From assembly GCA_964342855.1 (NCBI GenBank), contig CAYFIB010000003.1, positions 82,781 to 146,780 of the forward strand: a stretch of DNA of 64,000 nt, in the 5' to 3' direction. This DNA comes from JBCBJX01 sp964342855 (lineage in GTDB: Bacteria > Pseudomonadota > Alphaproteobacteria > Caulobacterales > Parvularculaceae). Positions 45,433 through 53,886 of the stretch are shown in pieces (position 1 is the stretch's first letter; each line of letters opens with the position of its first letter). The notes beneath the pieces are model-generated. The model did not search any database. It saw only the letters and a program-made list of their open reading frames with translations, and had not been told where the DNA came from. Both the position numbers and the translations under genes were made by a program.

Positions 45433-46047
45433 TCAGGTTCGGCGCGCGAGCCAGATGGTCGCGCCGCCGCAATCGGCCGTGTCCCGCGACAACGCGATGA
45501 TGTCGAAGCCCGCCGCCGCCAAGCGCTCTTCATACTCCGCAACGTCAAGGCTGGCGTGGTAGAGCGGTTCGCCCTCGAACGATCCGATCGCCTCGCCTTC
45601 TTCGGTTCCGGAGGTGAACATCAGCGCGGCGCCCGGTGTCGTCAGTTCGCCGAAGAGAGCCAGGACGGCGCGCTGGTCATCCGCTGTCAGATGAAAAAAG
45701 CTGTGCCAGGCGAGGACGCCGCCTGCGGTCGGGCGCAAGGGCGGCGCGCGCATGTCGCCGACGAGCCAGATCCCGTCGGGCGTGCGGCGTTTCGCGGTCC
45801 GGATCAGGCTCGGCGATCCGTCGAGACCGATGACGCGGCGCCCCCCTCCCGACATGTGATCGGCGATCGGCCAGCCGTCGCCGCAGCCGAAATCGTAGAT
45901 CGGCGCGTCGCGGTTCTCAGCGGCGGCGAGAAACTTCCCGATCCATGGCTTTTCAAAAAACGAGGACCGGCCGCGCGAACGGGACCACGCCGCGCCGAAC
46001 CGGGTATAGAGGGAAATAATGCGTCCGCTGGCGTCGTCTGACGGCAT
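45433..46047 (-). CDS. Class I SAM-dependent methyltransferase
   Basis: A 204-residue Rossmann-type methyltransferase with motif I YDFGCGDGWPI, GLDGSP after the second strand, WLVGDMRAPP, and the post-motif VLAWHSFFHLTADDQ. The substrate is unknown; small-molecule methyltransferases of this size are common. Convergent with dinB with only four bases between the stops, and divergent from the Rid gene. Confidence 0.85.
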   Translation of the reverse strand: MPSDDASGRIISLYTRFGAAWSRSRGRSSFFEKPWIGKFLAAAENRDAPIYDFGCGDGWPIADHMSGGGRRVIGLDGSPSLIRTAKRRTPDGIWLVGDMRAPPLRPTAGGVLAWHSFFHLTADDQRAVLALFGELTTPGAALMFTSGTEEGEAIGSFEGEPLYHASLDVAEYEERLAAAGFDIIALSRDTADCGGATIWLARRT

Positions 46048-46082
46048 GGCGGCCCCTTGAGAACGTGAACCGGAGACCTGTT

Positions 46083-46541
46083 ATGAGCGCCATCGCCGAC
46101 CGTTTGAAGGAGTTGGGTATCGTCCTGCCGGAACCGGCGGCGCCGGTCGCCTCCTATGTGCCGGCGGTGGAGCACGGAGGCGTTCTCACCATTTCCGGTC
46201 AGATTTCCTTTGGCCCGAACGGTCTCGTCACCGGCCGGCTCGGCGACACGCTGACGCTGGAGGATGGCCAGGCCGCGGCGCGGCTCTGCGGACTCATGCT
46301 CATCGCGCAGGTAAAAAAAGCGCTTGGGGATCTCGATCGCGTCGCCCGCGTCATCCGCCTCGGCGGCTTCGTCGCCTCGACGCCGGACTTCTTCGACCAG
46401 CCGAAAGTCATCAACGGCGCGTCGGACCTGATGCTCGAGGTCTTCGGCGAGGCCGGGCGCCACGCGCGCGCCGCCGTCGGCTGTCCGGCGCTGCCGCTTG
46501 GCGCGGCGGTCGAGGTCGAGGGAAGCTTCGCCGTTCGATAG
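46083..46541 (+). CDS. RidA/YjgF-family protein
   Basis: About 152 residues with the Rid fold: VLTISGQISFGPNGLV, GQAAARLCGLMLIAQVKKALGDLDRVARV, FVASTPDFFDQPKVINGASDLMLEVFGEAGRHARAAVG split by the usual turns. The Arg in RHARAAVG corresponds to the substrate carboxylate-binding position. The family hydrolyses reactive enamine/imine intermediates; this longer form may be a Rid paralogue with another substrate. ATG 46083 gives the best N-terminus. Confidence 0.87.
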   Translation: MSAIADRLKELGIVLPEPAAPVASYVPAVEHGGVLTISGQISFGPNGLVTGRLGDTLTLEDGQAAARLCGLMLIAQVKKALGDLDRVARVIRLGGFVASTPDFFDQPKVINGASDLMLEVFGEAGRHARAAVGCPALPLGAAVEVEGSFAVR

Positions 46542-46605
46542 CGGATTTGGGCGCTTGCAGCCCCCCGCCCCATATTCATTTCTGACGCCTGAAGGAGCCT
46601 TCCTC

Positions 46606-47772
46606 TTGGACGGAGACCGCACGCTCGCCGCCCGCACCATCGCCGGACTGGACGAGGTCGACCGCACGGCGTGGGACCGCGTCGCCAACCCCGCGGGCGC
46701 GGCGTACGATCCGTTCGTCTCTTACGATTTTCTCCGCATACTGGAGGAGTCCGGCTCCGTGCGCCCCGAAACCGGCTGGCGGCCCATGCACGTGCTTCTG
46801 GAGGACGAAGCGCGCAGCGGTCCGGACGCCCTTCTCGGCGCGACGCCCATGTACGTGAAGGGGCATTCCTACGGCGAGTACGTGTTCGATCATTCCTGGG
46901 CGCACGCCTATGAAAGCGCGGGCGGACGCTATTACCCGAAACTCCAGACCTGCATTCCGTTCACGCCCGCGCCCGGGCGCCGCTTCCTCAGCGCCGATCG
47001 ATCATTGGTTCCCGTGATCGGCGGCGCGGCGGCGGAGATCGCCGAGCGCGCCGGCGTTTCGTCCTATCACGCGACGTTCTGCACGGATGAGGAATGGTCC
47101 GCCCTCGGCGCCGCCGGTTTCCTGCAGCGCATGGACCAGCAGTTCCACTGGGAGAATGACGGGTACGCTTCGTTTGGCGATTTCCTCGCCGCTCTCTCCT
47201 CCCGCAAGCGCAAGAACCTGAAGAAGGAGCGCGCCGCCGCTCTAGAAGACGGGATCGAGATCGACTGGATCACGGGATCTGACATTGAAGAACGACACTG
47301 GGACGCGTTCTGGCGCTTCTATATGGACACCGGCTCGCGCAAATGGGGGACGCCTTACCTTACGCGCACGTTCTTCTCATTGCTCGGCGAGCGCATGGCG
47401 GACGACGTTCTGCTCATCTTCGCCCGACGCGGCGAACGCTATATCGCCGGGGCGCTCAATCTCATCGGCTCCGAGGCGCTCTATGGGCGAAACTGGGGAT
47501 CGACGGAGCACGTCCCGTTCCTCCATTTCGAGGTCTGCTATTATCAGGCGATCGACTTCGCCATCGCCCGCGGGCTGAAGCGCGTCGAGGCGGGCGCCCA
47601 GGGCGAGCACAAGCTCGCCCGCGGCTACGCGCCCCGACCGACGTACTCCGTCCACCATATTCCCAATGAAAGCTTCCGCGACGCCGTCGCCCGGTATCTC
47701 GACGGCGAGCGGGACGAGGTCGCCGGGCATATCGAAATTCTGAACGAGTATACGCCGTTCAAGAAAGGGTGA
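46606..47772 (+). CDS. FemAB-like acetyltransferase-fold protein (DUF482/COG3146)
   Basis: About 388 residues from TTG 46606, which has AAGGAG at good spacing; no ATG lies near. It shows the family's YDPFVSYDFLRILEESG, ATPMYVKGHSYGEYVFDHSWA, SSRKRKNLKKERAA, TFFSLLGERM and ARGLKRVEAGAQGEHKLARGY. The latter fits the C-terminal GNAT-type acyl-CoA or aminoacyl-tRNA-binding fold. Function is not established; relation to FemA/FemB suggests acyl transfer to a cell-wall or lipid substrate. Follows the Rid gene. Confidence 0.85.
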   Translation: MDGDRTLAARTIAGLDEVDRTAWDRVANPAGAAYDPFVSYDFLRILEESGSVRPETGWRPMHVLLEDEARSGPDALLGATPMYVKGHSYGEYVFDHSWAHAYESAGGRYYPKLQTCIPFTPAPGRRFLSADRSLVPVIGGAAAEIAERAGVSSYHATFCTDEEWSALGAAGFLQRMDQQFHWENDGYASFGDFLAALSSRKRKNLKKERAAALEDGIEIDWITGSDIEERHWDAFWRFYMDTGSRKWGTPYLTRTFFSLLGERMADDVLLIFARRGERYIAGALNLIGSEALYGRNWGSTEHVPFLHFEVCYYQAIDFAIARGLKRVEAGAQGEHKLARGYAPRPTYSVHHIPNESFRDAVARYLDGERDEVAGHIEILNEYTPFKKG

Positions 47773-47778
47773 CCTGCG

Positions 47779-47875
47779 CCGTCCTTCGTGAGGCCGCCTG
47801 CGGCGGCTCCTCAGGACGAAGACCAGTGCGAACGTCGTCCTGAGGAGCCCGCGAAGCGGGCGTCACGAAGGACGG
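47779..47875. repeat. 97-bp intergenic inverted repeat (copy B)
   Basis: CCGTCCTTCGTGA at one end and TCACGAAGGACGG at the other (perfect inverse), with inner GGCTCCTCAGGACGAAG and GTCCTGAGGAGCC arms and GC-rich hairpins. Same length as copy A at 28894-28990. It sits between converging genes. Confidence 0.85.
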
Positions 47876-47898
47876 ACCCTCTCTGAAGATTGGGACAC

Positions 47899-48123
47899 TC
47901 ACTCCGAATCCAGCGCAAAAAGCTCCTCCACCGCACAATCGAACGCGCGCGCGAGTTTCAACGCCAGAACCGTGGAGGGGACGAACCGTCCGCGCTCCAC
48001 GGTATTGATGGTCTTGCGGCTGACGCCGACGGAGCGGGCGAGCTCTTCCTGGCTCCAGCCTTTTTCCGCGCGCCGCTCTTTCAGCGTATTGAGAAGCCCC
48101 GTGGCTTCGTGTTGTCCCGTCAC
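47899..48123 (-). CDS. XRE-family HTH regulator
   Basis: A 74-residue Cro/C1-type DNA-binding protein: LKERRAEKGWSQEELARSVGVSRKTINTVERGRFVPS. This small form usually pairs with a multi-pass membrane protein gene, as here (ATGA overlap with the upstream gene). Probably an autorepressor. Confidence 0.9.
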   Translation of the reverse strand: MTGQHEATGLLNTLKERRAEKGWSQEELARSVGVSRKTINTVERGRFVPSTVLALKLARAFDCAVEELFALDSE

Positions 48124-48596
48124 TCGGCCTCATCCCTGTCGAACCAGAGGAAAGCGCTGAGCACGACCGACACCCCCACCCATATGGCGCCAATGGCGAG
48201 CGCGGCCGCAGAAACGACCAGTATTTCCTGCGTATACGCCAGAAAATACGCGCCCGCGGCGATGATGACCGCCCAGAAGCCGAAGCTCATGGCCCGCGCG
48301 GTGATGAGTTTGCGTCGCTCGTCGTTCAACGCCGCGCGCAATTCCGGATCGCGGTTAATTCGAAAGCTGAGCGACGCATAGCGCGCCAGTTGAACCGTCC
48401 AGAGAAGCCATCCCGGGATCAGGATCGCCACGGTCGGGATGATCGCCGTCGCGGTCGGCGCTGCGCCTCCCCCCTCCTGGTTGGTGATCATCGCCATCAA
48501 CGCTGTGAGAGCGCCGCCCCAGACAAAGAAACTCGCCGTGTACACCATCAGGATGCTCCGCATCCGGGCTTCAGCCGCATCTACCGTCAAAATCAT
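48120..48596 (-). CDS. Membrane protein paired with XRE regulator
   Basis: About 158 residues from ATG 48596 with four hydrophobic segments (MVYTASFFVWGGALTALMAM, IPTVAILIPGWLLWTVQL, SFGFWAVIIAAGAYFLAYT, ILVVSAAALAIGAIWVGVSV). No family recognised. Its stop overlaps the XRE gene start, and two palindromic motifs lie in the promoter region. It may act with the regulator as a membrane-linked sensor. Confidence 0.75.
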   Translation of the reverse strand: MILTVDAAEARMRSILMVYTASFFVWGGALTALMAMITNQEGGGAAPTATAIIPTVAILIPGWLLWTVQLARYASLSFRINRDPELRAALNDERRKLITARAMSFGFWAVIIAAGAYFLAYTQEILVVSAAALAIGAIWVGVSVVLSAFLWFDRDEAE

Positions 48597-48632
48597 CGCG
48601 TTCGTCCCCTCACCCATCAGATCGCATCAGAT

Positions 48633-48673
48633 GTAACCTTCGCGTTACTCGCTTCACGTAACCCGTGGGTTAC
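48633..48673. promoter_or_regulatory. Two candidate XRE operators
   Basis: GTAAC-CTTCGC-GTTAC at 48633-48648 and GTAACCC-GT-GGGTTAC at 48658-48673, sharing the GTAAC half-site. They lie 37 bases upstream of the membrane-protein gene and between it and the HIT gene. Repeated half-sites fit a dimeric autorepressor. Confidence 0.55.
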
Positions 48674-48742
48674 ATTGCGTCAAGGGGTGAATGCGATCGC
48701 CGGGCGCCCTAAAAACAGCTGACCGCTTTCAGGAGAGAAGCC

Positions 48743-49174
48743 ATGGCCCTCGACGGCGAATACGATCCGCAGAACATCTTCGCGAAAATTCTGCGCGGCG
48801 AGGCACCGTGCGTGCGCGTTTTCGAAGACGACGCCGTTCTCTCCTTCATGGACATCTTTCCGCAAACGCGCGGGCACACGCTGGTCCTGCCGAAGAGCCC
48901 GGCGCGGAACCTGTTCGACGTCTCCGAAGACGCGCTCACAGGGGTTATCAACCGTACCCGGATGATCGCCGCCGCCGTGCGCGAGGCGCTTCAGCCAGAC
49001 GGCGTGCGCATCGTCCAGTTCAACGGCGCGCCGGCCGGGCAGACGGTCTTTCACCTGCACTTCCACATTCTGCCGGTGTTCGACGGCGAAGACTTCGGCG
49101 CCCACGCCTCGGGCGGGCCGGCGGACGCCGGCGAGCTGGAAAAACTCGCCGAGCGCATTCGCGCCGCGATCTAA
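48743..49174 (+). CDS. HIT-family nucleotide hydrolase/transferase
   Basis: A 143-residue protein with the histidine-triad motif HLHFHILP, nucleotide-binding FAKILRGEAPCVRVFEDD and DIFPQTRGHTLVLPK. HIT proteins cleave AMP-linked substrates. AGGAG ribosome site. Confidence 0.92.
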   Translation: MALDGEYDPQNIFAKILRGEAPCVRVFEDDAVLSFMDIFPQTRGHTLVLPKSPARNLFDVSEDALTGVINRTRMIAAAVREALQPDGVRIVQFNGAPAGQTVFHLHFHILPVFDGEDFGAHASGGPADAGELEKLAERIRAAI

Positions 49175-49300
49175 GGCGCTCACGCCCGCTCACGAAATTC
49201 GTCTTCGCGACGTGTTTTGAACGTGCGCAGGGGCGCCCCCTATCTCCTCGTCATCGGCGGGACATGTTTCCGCCACCTTTTTTCTCGGGGAGAGAGACCC

Positions 49301-49729
49301 ATGCGCTGCAGAGACATCATCGCCGTAGATCGGCTCATCACACTCGCGACCGTCGCCGTCGCCGCCTTTTTCCTGTTCGCCTCATCGGCGCTCGCCGGCG
49401 ACGTCGTCGCGAGCGGCGAGTGGACGAAAAAGTCCTTCAACGCGACGGGAACCTGGACCGTCGAGCAGGATGGCGGGGACCTCATCATCATCCTGTCCGA
49501 CGACTTCCGCACCCGGAACGCGCCGGATCTGAAGCTGTTCTTTTCACCGCTCGCGGTCGCCGAGCTGAACGGTCAGAACGCGACGGCCGGCTCCGTCCTG
49601 ATTGACGAACTCCAATCGAATCGCGGCGGTCAGACCTACCGCATCAGCGGCGTCGACCTCGCCGACTTCCAGACGATCATCATTCATTGCGAACAGTATT
49701 CGAAGCTCTGGTCCGCCGCCGCGCTTTAA
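49301..49729 (+). CDS. DM13-domain secreted protein
   Basis: About 142 residues with a signal segment (LATVAVAAFFLFASSALAG) and a DM13-type domain (GTWTVEQDGGDLIIILSDDF, APDLKLFFSPL, GVDLADFQTIIIHCEQYSKLW). DM13 domains are proposed electron-transfer or redox domains; the conserved Cys near the end is kept. Start at 49301; the track to 49217 lacks similarity. Strong terminator downstream. Confidence 0.78.
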   Translation: MRCRDIIAVDRLITLATVAVAAFFLFASSALAGDVVASGEWTKKSFNATGTWTVEQDGGDLIIILSDDFRTRNAPDLKLFFSPLAVAELNGQNATAGSVLIDELQSNRGGQTYRISGVDLADFQTIIIHCEQYSKLWSAAAL

Positions 49730-49757
49730 ACCCCTCATCGCGCTCAACGCCATGGCC

Positions 49758-49787
49758 AAAGGCCGCCCCTCGGGGCGGCTTTTTTTC
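49758..49787 (+). terminator. Intrinsic terminator after the DM13 gene
   Basis: GCCGCCCC/GGGGCGGC stem with a 2-base loop (49762-49779), then seven T residues. It also separates the converging clpA gene. Confidence 0.88.
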
Positions 49788-49812
49788 TTGTTAGATCAGG
49801 CTTTGCGCCAGC

Positions 49813-52131
49813 TTACTGAACGAAAGCCGGCTCCTGGTCGCCGCCTTCCGCTTCCTCTTTCGGAGGCGCGGGGATGAACTCGAAGTCGAGCTTCAGCACA
49901 TCCACGCTGTCGGCCATCACCTTCACGATGCCGCCGTCCTTCAGAGAGCCGAAGAGGATTTCGTCCGCAATCGGCTTCTTGATGGAGTCCTGAATGACGC
50001 GGGCGAGCGGCCGTGCGCCGAACTCCTCGTCGTAGCCGCGCTTGGCGAGCCACTCCGTCGCGATGTCCGTCAGCTCAAAGGTGATGTCGCGATCGGCGAG
50101 CTGCACTTCCAGCTGGATGACGAACTTCTCGACGACACGGTGGATCGTGTCCGGGGACAGCGGCGCGAACGGGATGATCGCGTCGAGACGGTTGCGGAAC
50201 TCCGGCGTGAACAGACGCTTCACCGCCTCGTCGCTCTCATCATCCTTGCGCCCGCGGCCAAAGCCGATGGACTGGCGCGCGGCGTCGGAGGCGCCGGCGT
50301 TGGTCGTCATGATGAGGATGATGTTGCGGAAATCGATGGTCTTGCCGTTCGTGTCCGTCAGCGTGCCGTTGTCCATCACCTGCAGGAGGATGTTGAAGAT
50401 CTCAGGGTGCGCTTTTTCGATCTCGTCGAGAAGCAGCACCGCATGCGGGTTCTGATCGACGGCGTCGGTGAGAAGCCCGCCCTGATCATAGCCGACATAG
50501 CCTGGCGGCGCGCCGATGAGGCGCGACACCGTGTGGCGCTCCATGTACTCCGACATGTCGAATCGCAGCAGCTCCACGCCCATGACCGAGCCGAGTTGCT
50601 TGGCGACTTCGGTCTTTCCGACGCCCGTCGGCCCGGAGAAGAGATAGCAGCCGATCGGCTTGTTCGGCTCGCGAAGGCCGGCTCGCGCGAGTTTGATCGC
50701 GTCAGCGAGCTGCTCAATGGCGCCGTCCTGGCCGAAGACGACCCGTTGCAGGTCCTTCTTCAGTGACTTCAGACGCTCCGTATCCGATTTCGACACGGAC
50801 TTCGGCGGGATGCGGGCCATCTTGGCGACGACCTCTTCGATCTCATGCACGTCGATGGTCGTTTTGCGTTCGTCCGGCGTGAACAGCTTCTGGCGCGCGC
50901 CCGCTTCGTCCAGCACGTCGATCGCCTTGTCCGGCAGCTTGCGGTCCGTGATGTACTTCGCCGACAGATCCACCGCCGTCTTGATCGCTTCCGGCGTGTA
51001 CTCGATGGCGTGGTGCTTTTCGAAGATCGGCTTCAGACCACGCAGGATCTCAACCGAGTCTTCGACCGACGGCTCCACGACGTCGATTTTCTGGAAGCGC
51101 CGCGCGAGGGCGCGGTCTTTCTCGAAGTGCTGGCGGTACTCTTTATACGTCGTAGAGCCCATGCAGCGCAGCGCGCCTGACTGGAGAGCCGGCTTCAGGA
51201 GGTTCGACGCGTCCATGGCCCCGCCGGACGTCGCGCCCGCGCCGATCACCGTATGGATCTCGTCGATGAAGAGGATCGCGCCCGGCGTCTCTTCCAGCTG
51301 TTTGAGGACGGATTTGATGCGTTCCTCGAAATCGCCGCGATAGCGCGTTCCGGCGAGAAGCGAACCCATATCGAGGGAGAAGATGACCGCTTCTTCGAGA
51401 ACTTCAGGCACCTCTTCGTCGACGATCTTCAGGGCGAGGCCTTCCGCAATCGCCGTTTTGCCGACGCCGGGATCGCCCACGAAAAGCGGGTTGTTCTTGC
51501 GCCGACGACAGAGCACCTGAATGGCGCGCTCGATCTCCTGATCGCGACCGATCAGCGGGTCGACATCGCCTTTGCGCGCCTTGTCATTGAGATTGACGCA
51601 ATAGGCGTCGAGCGCCTCGGCGCCTTGTTTCGCCGCGCCCTCTTCATCGTCCTCCGCGCCGCGCGGCTGCTTCGGCGCCGCGTTCGCGCCCGGACGTTTG
51701 GCGAGACCGTGGGAGATGTAGTTCACCGCATCGTAGCGGGTCATGTCCTGCTCCTGCAGGAAATAGGCGGCGTGGCTTTCGCGCTCAGCGAAGAGCGCGA
51801 CGACGACATTCGCGCCCGTCACCTCTTCACGGCCGGACGACTGCACATGAATGACGGCGCGCTGAATGACGCGCTGGAAGCTCGCGGTCGGCTTTGCGTC
51901 GCCCGCATCCTCGACTTCCAGATTGGAAAGTTCGTCGTCGATATAATCGATCAGCGTGCGGCGCAGAAGGTCGAGATCGACATTGCAGGCGCGCATGACG
52001 GCGCTCGCGTCCTGATCATCCGTCAGGGACAGAAGAAGGTGCTCGAGTGTCGCATATTCGTGCTTACGATCGGTCGCGATGGCGATCGCCCGATGGAGGG
52101 ATTCTTCCAGATTGCGGCTGAACGAGGCCAT
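49813..52131 (-). CDS. clpA: ATP-dependent Clp protease subunit ClpA
   Basis: A 772-residue AAA+ unfoldase for ClpP. N-domain (about 1-150), then two ATPase modules with Walker A motifs GDPGVGKTAIAEGL (D1) and GPTGVGKTEVAKQLG (D2); Walker B FIDEIHTVIGAGA and LLDEIEKAHPE; the conserved GYVGYDQGG pore loop in D2. The ClpP-docking loop follows SIGFGRG. Cotranscribed with clpS. Confidence 0.96.
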   Translation of the reverse strand: MASFSRNLEESLHRAIAIATDRKHEYATLEHLLLSLTDDQDASAVMRACNVDLDLLRRTLIDYIDDELSNLEVEDAGDAKPTASFQRVIQRAVIHVQSSGREEVTGANVVVALFAERESHAAYFLQEQDMTRYDAVNYISHGLAKRPGANAAPKQPRGAEDDEEGAAKQGAEALDAYCVNLNDKARKGDVDPLIGRDQEIERAIQVLCRRRKNNPLFVGDPGVGKTAIAEGLALKIVDEEVPEVLEEAVIFSLDMGSLLAGTRYRGDFEERIKSVLKQLEETPGAILFIDEIHTVIGAGATSGGAMDASNLLKPALQSGALRCMGSTTYKEYRQHFEKDRALARRFQKIDVVEPSVEDSVEILRGLKPIFEKHHAIEYTPEAIKTAVDLSAKYITDRKLPDKAIDVLDEAGARQKLFTPDERKTTIDVHEIEEVVAKMARIPPKSVSKSDTERLKSLKKDLQRVVFGQDGAIEQLADAIKLARAGLREPNKPIGCYLFSGPTGVGKTEVAKQLGSVMGVELLRFDMSEYMERHTVSRLIGAPPGYVGYDQGGLLTDAVDQNPHAVLLLDEIEKAHPEIFNILLQVMDNGTLTDTNGKTIDFRNIILIMTTNAGASDAARQSIGFGRGRKDDESDEAVKRLFTPEFRNRLDAIIPFAPLSPDTIHRVVEKFVIQLEVQLADRDITFELTDIATEWLAKRGYDEEFGARPLARVIQDSIKKPIADEILFGSLKDGGIVKVMADSVDVLKLDFEFIPAPPKEEAEGGDQEPAFVQ

Positions 52132-52135
52132 AAAA

Positions 52136-52465
52136 TTACTCTCTTTCCATCGTACACTGAAGAGGATGTTGATTGCGCCGGGCGAGCTCCATCACCTGAG
52201 CCACCTTCGTTTCGGCGACCTCGTAGGTGAAGACGCCGCAGACGCCGACGCCGTTCTGGTGGACGTGAAGCATGATGCGGGTCGCGTCCTCCGGACCTTT
52301 GTTGAAAATCGACTGCAGCACCCAGATGACGAACTCCATCGGCGTGTAGTCGTCATTGAGGAGCAGCACCTTGTACATGGACGGCCGCTTGGTCTTCGGG
52401 CGCGTCTTCGTCGCGACGCCGGTCTGGCCGTCGCGGTCGTCGCCCCGCTTGGGGTCGTCGGACAT
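52136..52465 (-). CDS. clpS: ATP-dependent Clp protease adaptor ClpS
   Basis: About 109 residues. Binds ClpA's N-domain and delivers N-degron substrates. Signature MYKVLLLNDDYTPMEFVIWVL, HVHQNGVGVCGVFTYEVAETK and CTMERE. The N-terminal start is uncertain: ATG 52465 (MSDDPKRG) is used; 52489 and 52525 are alternatives. Four bases before clpA. Confidence 0.92.
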   Translation of the reverse strand: MSDDPKRGDDRDGQTGVATKTRPKTKRPSMYKVLLLNDDYTPMEFVIWVLQSIFNKGPEDATRIMLHVHQNGVGVCGVFTYEVAETKVAQVMELARRNQHPLQCTMERE

Positions 52466-52556
52466 GATGATCGGGTTTCGCACGTGCATGTTCGGGTTTG
52501 CGTTCCGGTTAAGTATGACGCACAAGGCTCAGGAAAAGATGAAGCGCCCTCACGGT

Positions 52557-52955
52557 TCACGGCGCAGATCTCTTCACGGCCGCGTCAAGTTTCGACAGCC
52601 AGGTTTCGACGCGCTTTCGATTGGTCCCGAGATCGGACCAGCCGATGCGCGATCGCGAATAGACGCACAGTCGTGAGCCGCCCTCAGCGGCCGCAAACTT
52701 CACGTCAATGTCGTCCGCGAAGCGCAAAAGCGCCGTTCGCTGGACAAACGCGCAATGCAGAGACGCTTCGTCGAACGCGGCGCGGGTCAGGCGCGGCTCG
52801 TCGTCGATCATCTCAAGAAAGACATCTCGGAGAGCTTCGGGAGAAAGCGCGAAACGGGGCGCGTCGCGATCTGGCGTCGCTGACGTCAAATCCGCGTCGC
52901 ACACAAGATATGTGTTCGGCGAAGCGGGCCTTTCAAGCGCCGCGAAGTCGATCAT
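52557..52955 (-). CDS. DUF1499 family protein
   Basis: About 132 residues. Matches the DUF1499 pattern: RPASPNTYLVCD, CAFVQRTALLRFADDIDVKF, and RLCVYSRSRIGWSDLGTNRKRVETWL. Function unknown. ATG 52955 (MIDFAALERP) is preferred to 52964. It precedes clpS but on its own, about 90 bases away. Confidence 0.82.
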   Translation of the reverse strand: MIDFAALERPASPNTYLVCDADLTSATPDRDAPRFALSPEALRDVFLEMIDDEPRLTRAAFDEASLHCAFVQRTALLRFADDIDVKFAAAEGGSRLCVYSRSRIGWSDLGTNRKRVETWLSKLDAAVKRSAP

Positions 52956-53054
52956 CGTCCACATCCCCGACCGCGCATGGTGAAAGCGTGCGGCGGAACG
53001 GCGGGTTTGGCAACGCCTTGAAATTCAGGAATCGGCCTGCAATCGCGCTTACCA

Positions 53055-53086
53055 AACGAAAACGGCCGGGCTTTCGCCCGGCCGGT
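53055..53086 (-). terminator. Intrinsic terminator of the phasin gene
   Basis: On the minus strand GGCCGGGC-GAAA-GCCCGGCC followed by GTTTTCG, 60 bases after the phasin stop. Because it is nearly symmetric it could work in both directions. Confidence 0.8.
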
Positions 53087-53145
53087 TCACGCAACTCACA
53101 AACGCAACAAAATTTTTGTCGGCGACGCCTTGGCGGCGATCAGCC

Positions 53146-53610
53146 TTACGGACGGTAGGACTGCGCCATTTCGACGAACGCGGTCTGGCGTTCGCTGATC
53201 GGCTCGCCGGCGTCCTTCATCGTGCTCGTGAAGAGGTCGTTCATTTTGGTCGCTTGCGCGATGAACGCTTCAAAAGACGATTTCATGTAGTCCGTGTTCG
53301 TCTCGATGACGTCCTGGACGCTTTTCGCCGTCGAAGCGGATTTCGCGGCGGCGACGCCGTCTTCGAGAGCTTTCTTGTTGAAGCCGAGAGCTTCGTTGCT
53401 CATCGTCTCAAAGCCTTTCGTGAGCGTCTGAGCGGACTCAACAAACGCTTCGAAGGTTTCTTTATGGAAGTCGTTCAGTTCAGAGACCGACTTCATCGCG
53501 CGTTCGAAGCCGTCTTTGAACATGTCGCTGCCAGCTGCGGCGACAGAGTCCATGGCGGACGTCGCGGCGGCGGAAGCGCTAGCAGTGGTCTTCTTGGCGG
53601 TGGTGGCCAT
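53146..53610 (-). CDS. Phasin family protein
   Basis: A 154-residue alanine-rich, amphipathic helical protein. It contains the Phasin_2-like pattern FKDGFERAMKSVSELNDFHKETFEAFVESAQT and the C-terminal YMKSSFEAFIAQATKMNDLF. Phasins coat polyhydroxyalkanoate granules. No PHA synthase is in the window. A good promoter and an inverted repeat lie upstream. Confidence 0.88.
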   Translation of the reverse strand: MATTAKKTTASASAAATSAMDSVAAAGSDMFKDGFERAMKSVSELNDFHKETFEAFVESAQTLTKGFETMSNEALGFNKKALEDGVAAAKSASTAKSVQDVIETNTDYMKSSFEAFIAQATKMNDLFTSTMKDAGEPISERQTAFVEMAQSYRP

Positions 53611-53689
53611 TGTTCCGGTCCTCTAATTTCGTTGCCATCGTCCGGCGGAAGGCCGGCTCGAGTCGCGCACCTCTCTGTGTGCAGTGCAG

Positions 53690-53718
53690 CATATGGGGGC
53701 CTTCATCGGGTAAGTCAA
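53690..53718 (-). promoter_or_regulatory. Promoter of the phasin gene
   Basis: On the minus strand TTGACT (53718-53713), a 17-base spacer and CATATG (53695-53690), about 80 bases before the start codon. Confidence 0.5.
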
Positions 53719-53724
53719 CACTCG

Positions 53725-53742
53725 TTTTGCTGCATCGCAAAA
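53725..53742. promoter_or_regulatory. Inverted repeat upstream of the phasin promoter
   Basis: TTTTGC-TGCATC-GCAAAA, perfect six-base arms, just beyond the -35. TGC/GCA-rich sites resemble those bound by PhaR-type regulators of phasin genes, but this is inference. Confidence 0.4.
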
Positions 53743-53787
53743 AATCTTTTTGGCGAGTGATTTGCTGGCGTTTCGCGCAATCGGTTC

Positions 53788-53806
53788 GGTTAACGGGACG
53801 TTAACC
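53788..53806 (+). promoter_or_regulatory. CtrA-type box upstream of the D,D-carboxypeptidase gene
   Basis: TTAA-CGGGACG-TTAA at 53790-53804 is an exact match to the TTAA-N7-TTAA CtrA consensus. It is embedded in a perfect inverted repeat GGTTAACG-GGA-CGTTAACC. It lies about 80 bases before the start codon. Confidence 0.6.
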
Positions 53807-53886
53807 TAATAGCGTGATCTTTACGCCTCGGCCGGCCGAGAACCGGTCGCACCCTCTTTCTTTTCGTGGCGCGGGGCGACACTCTC

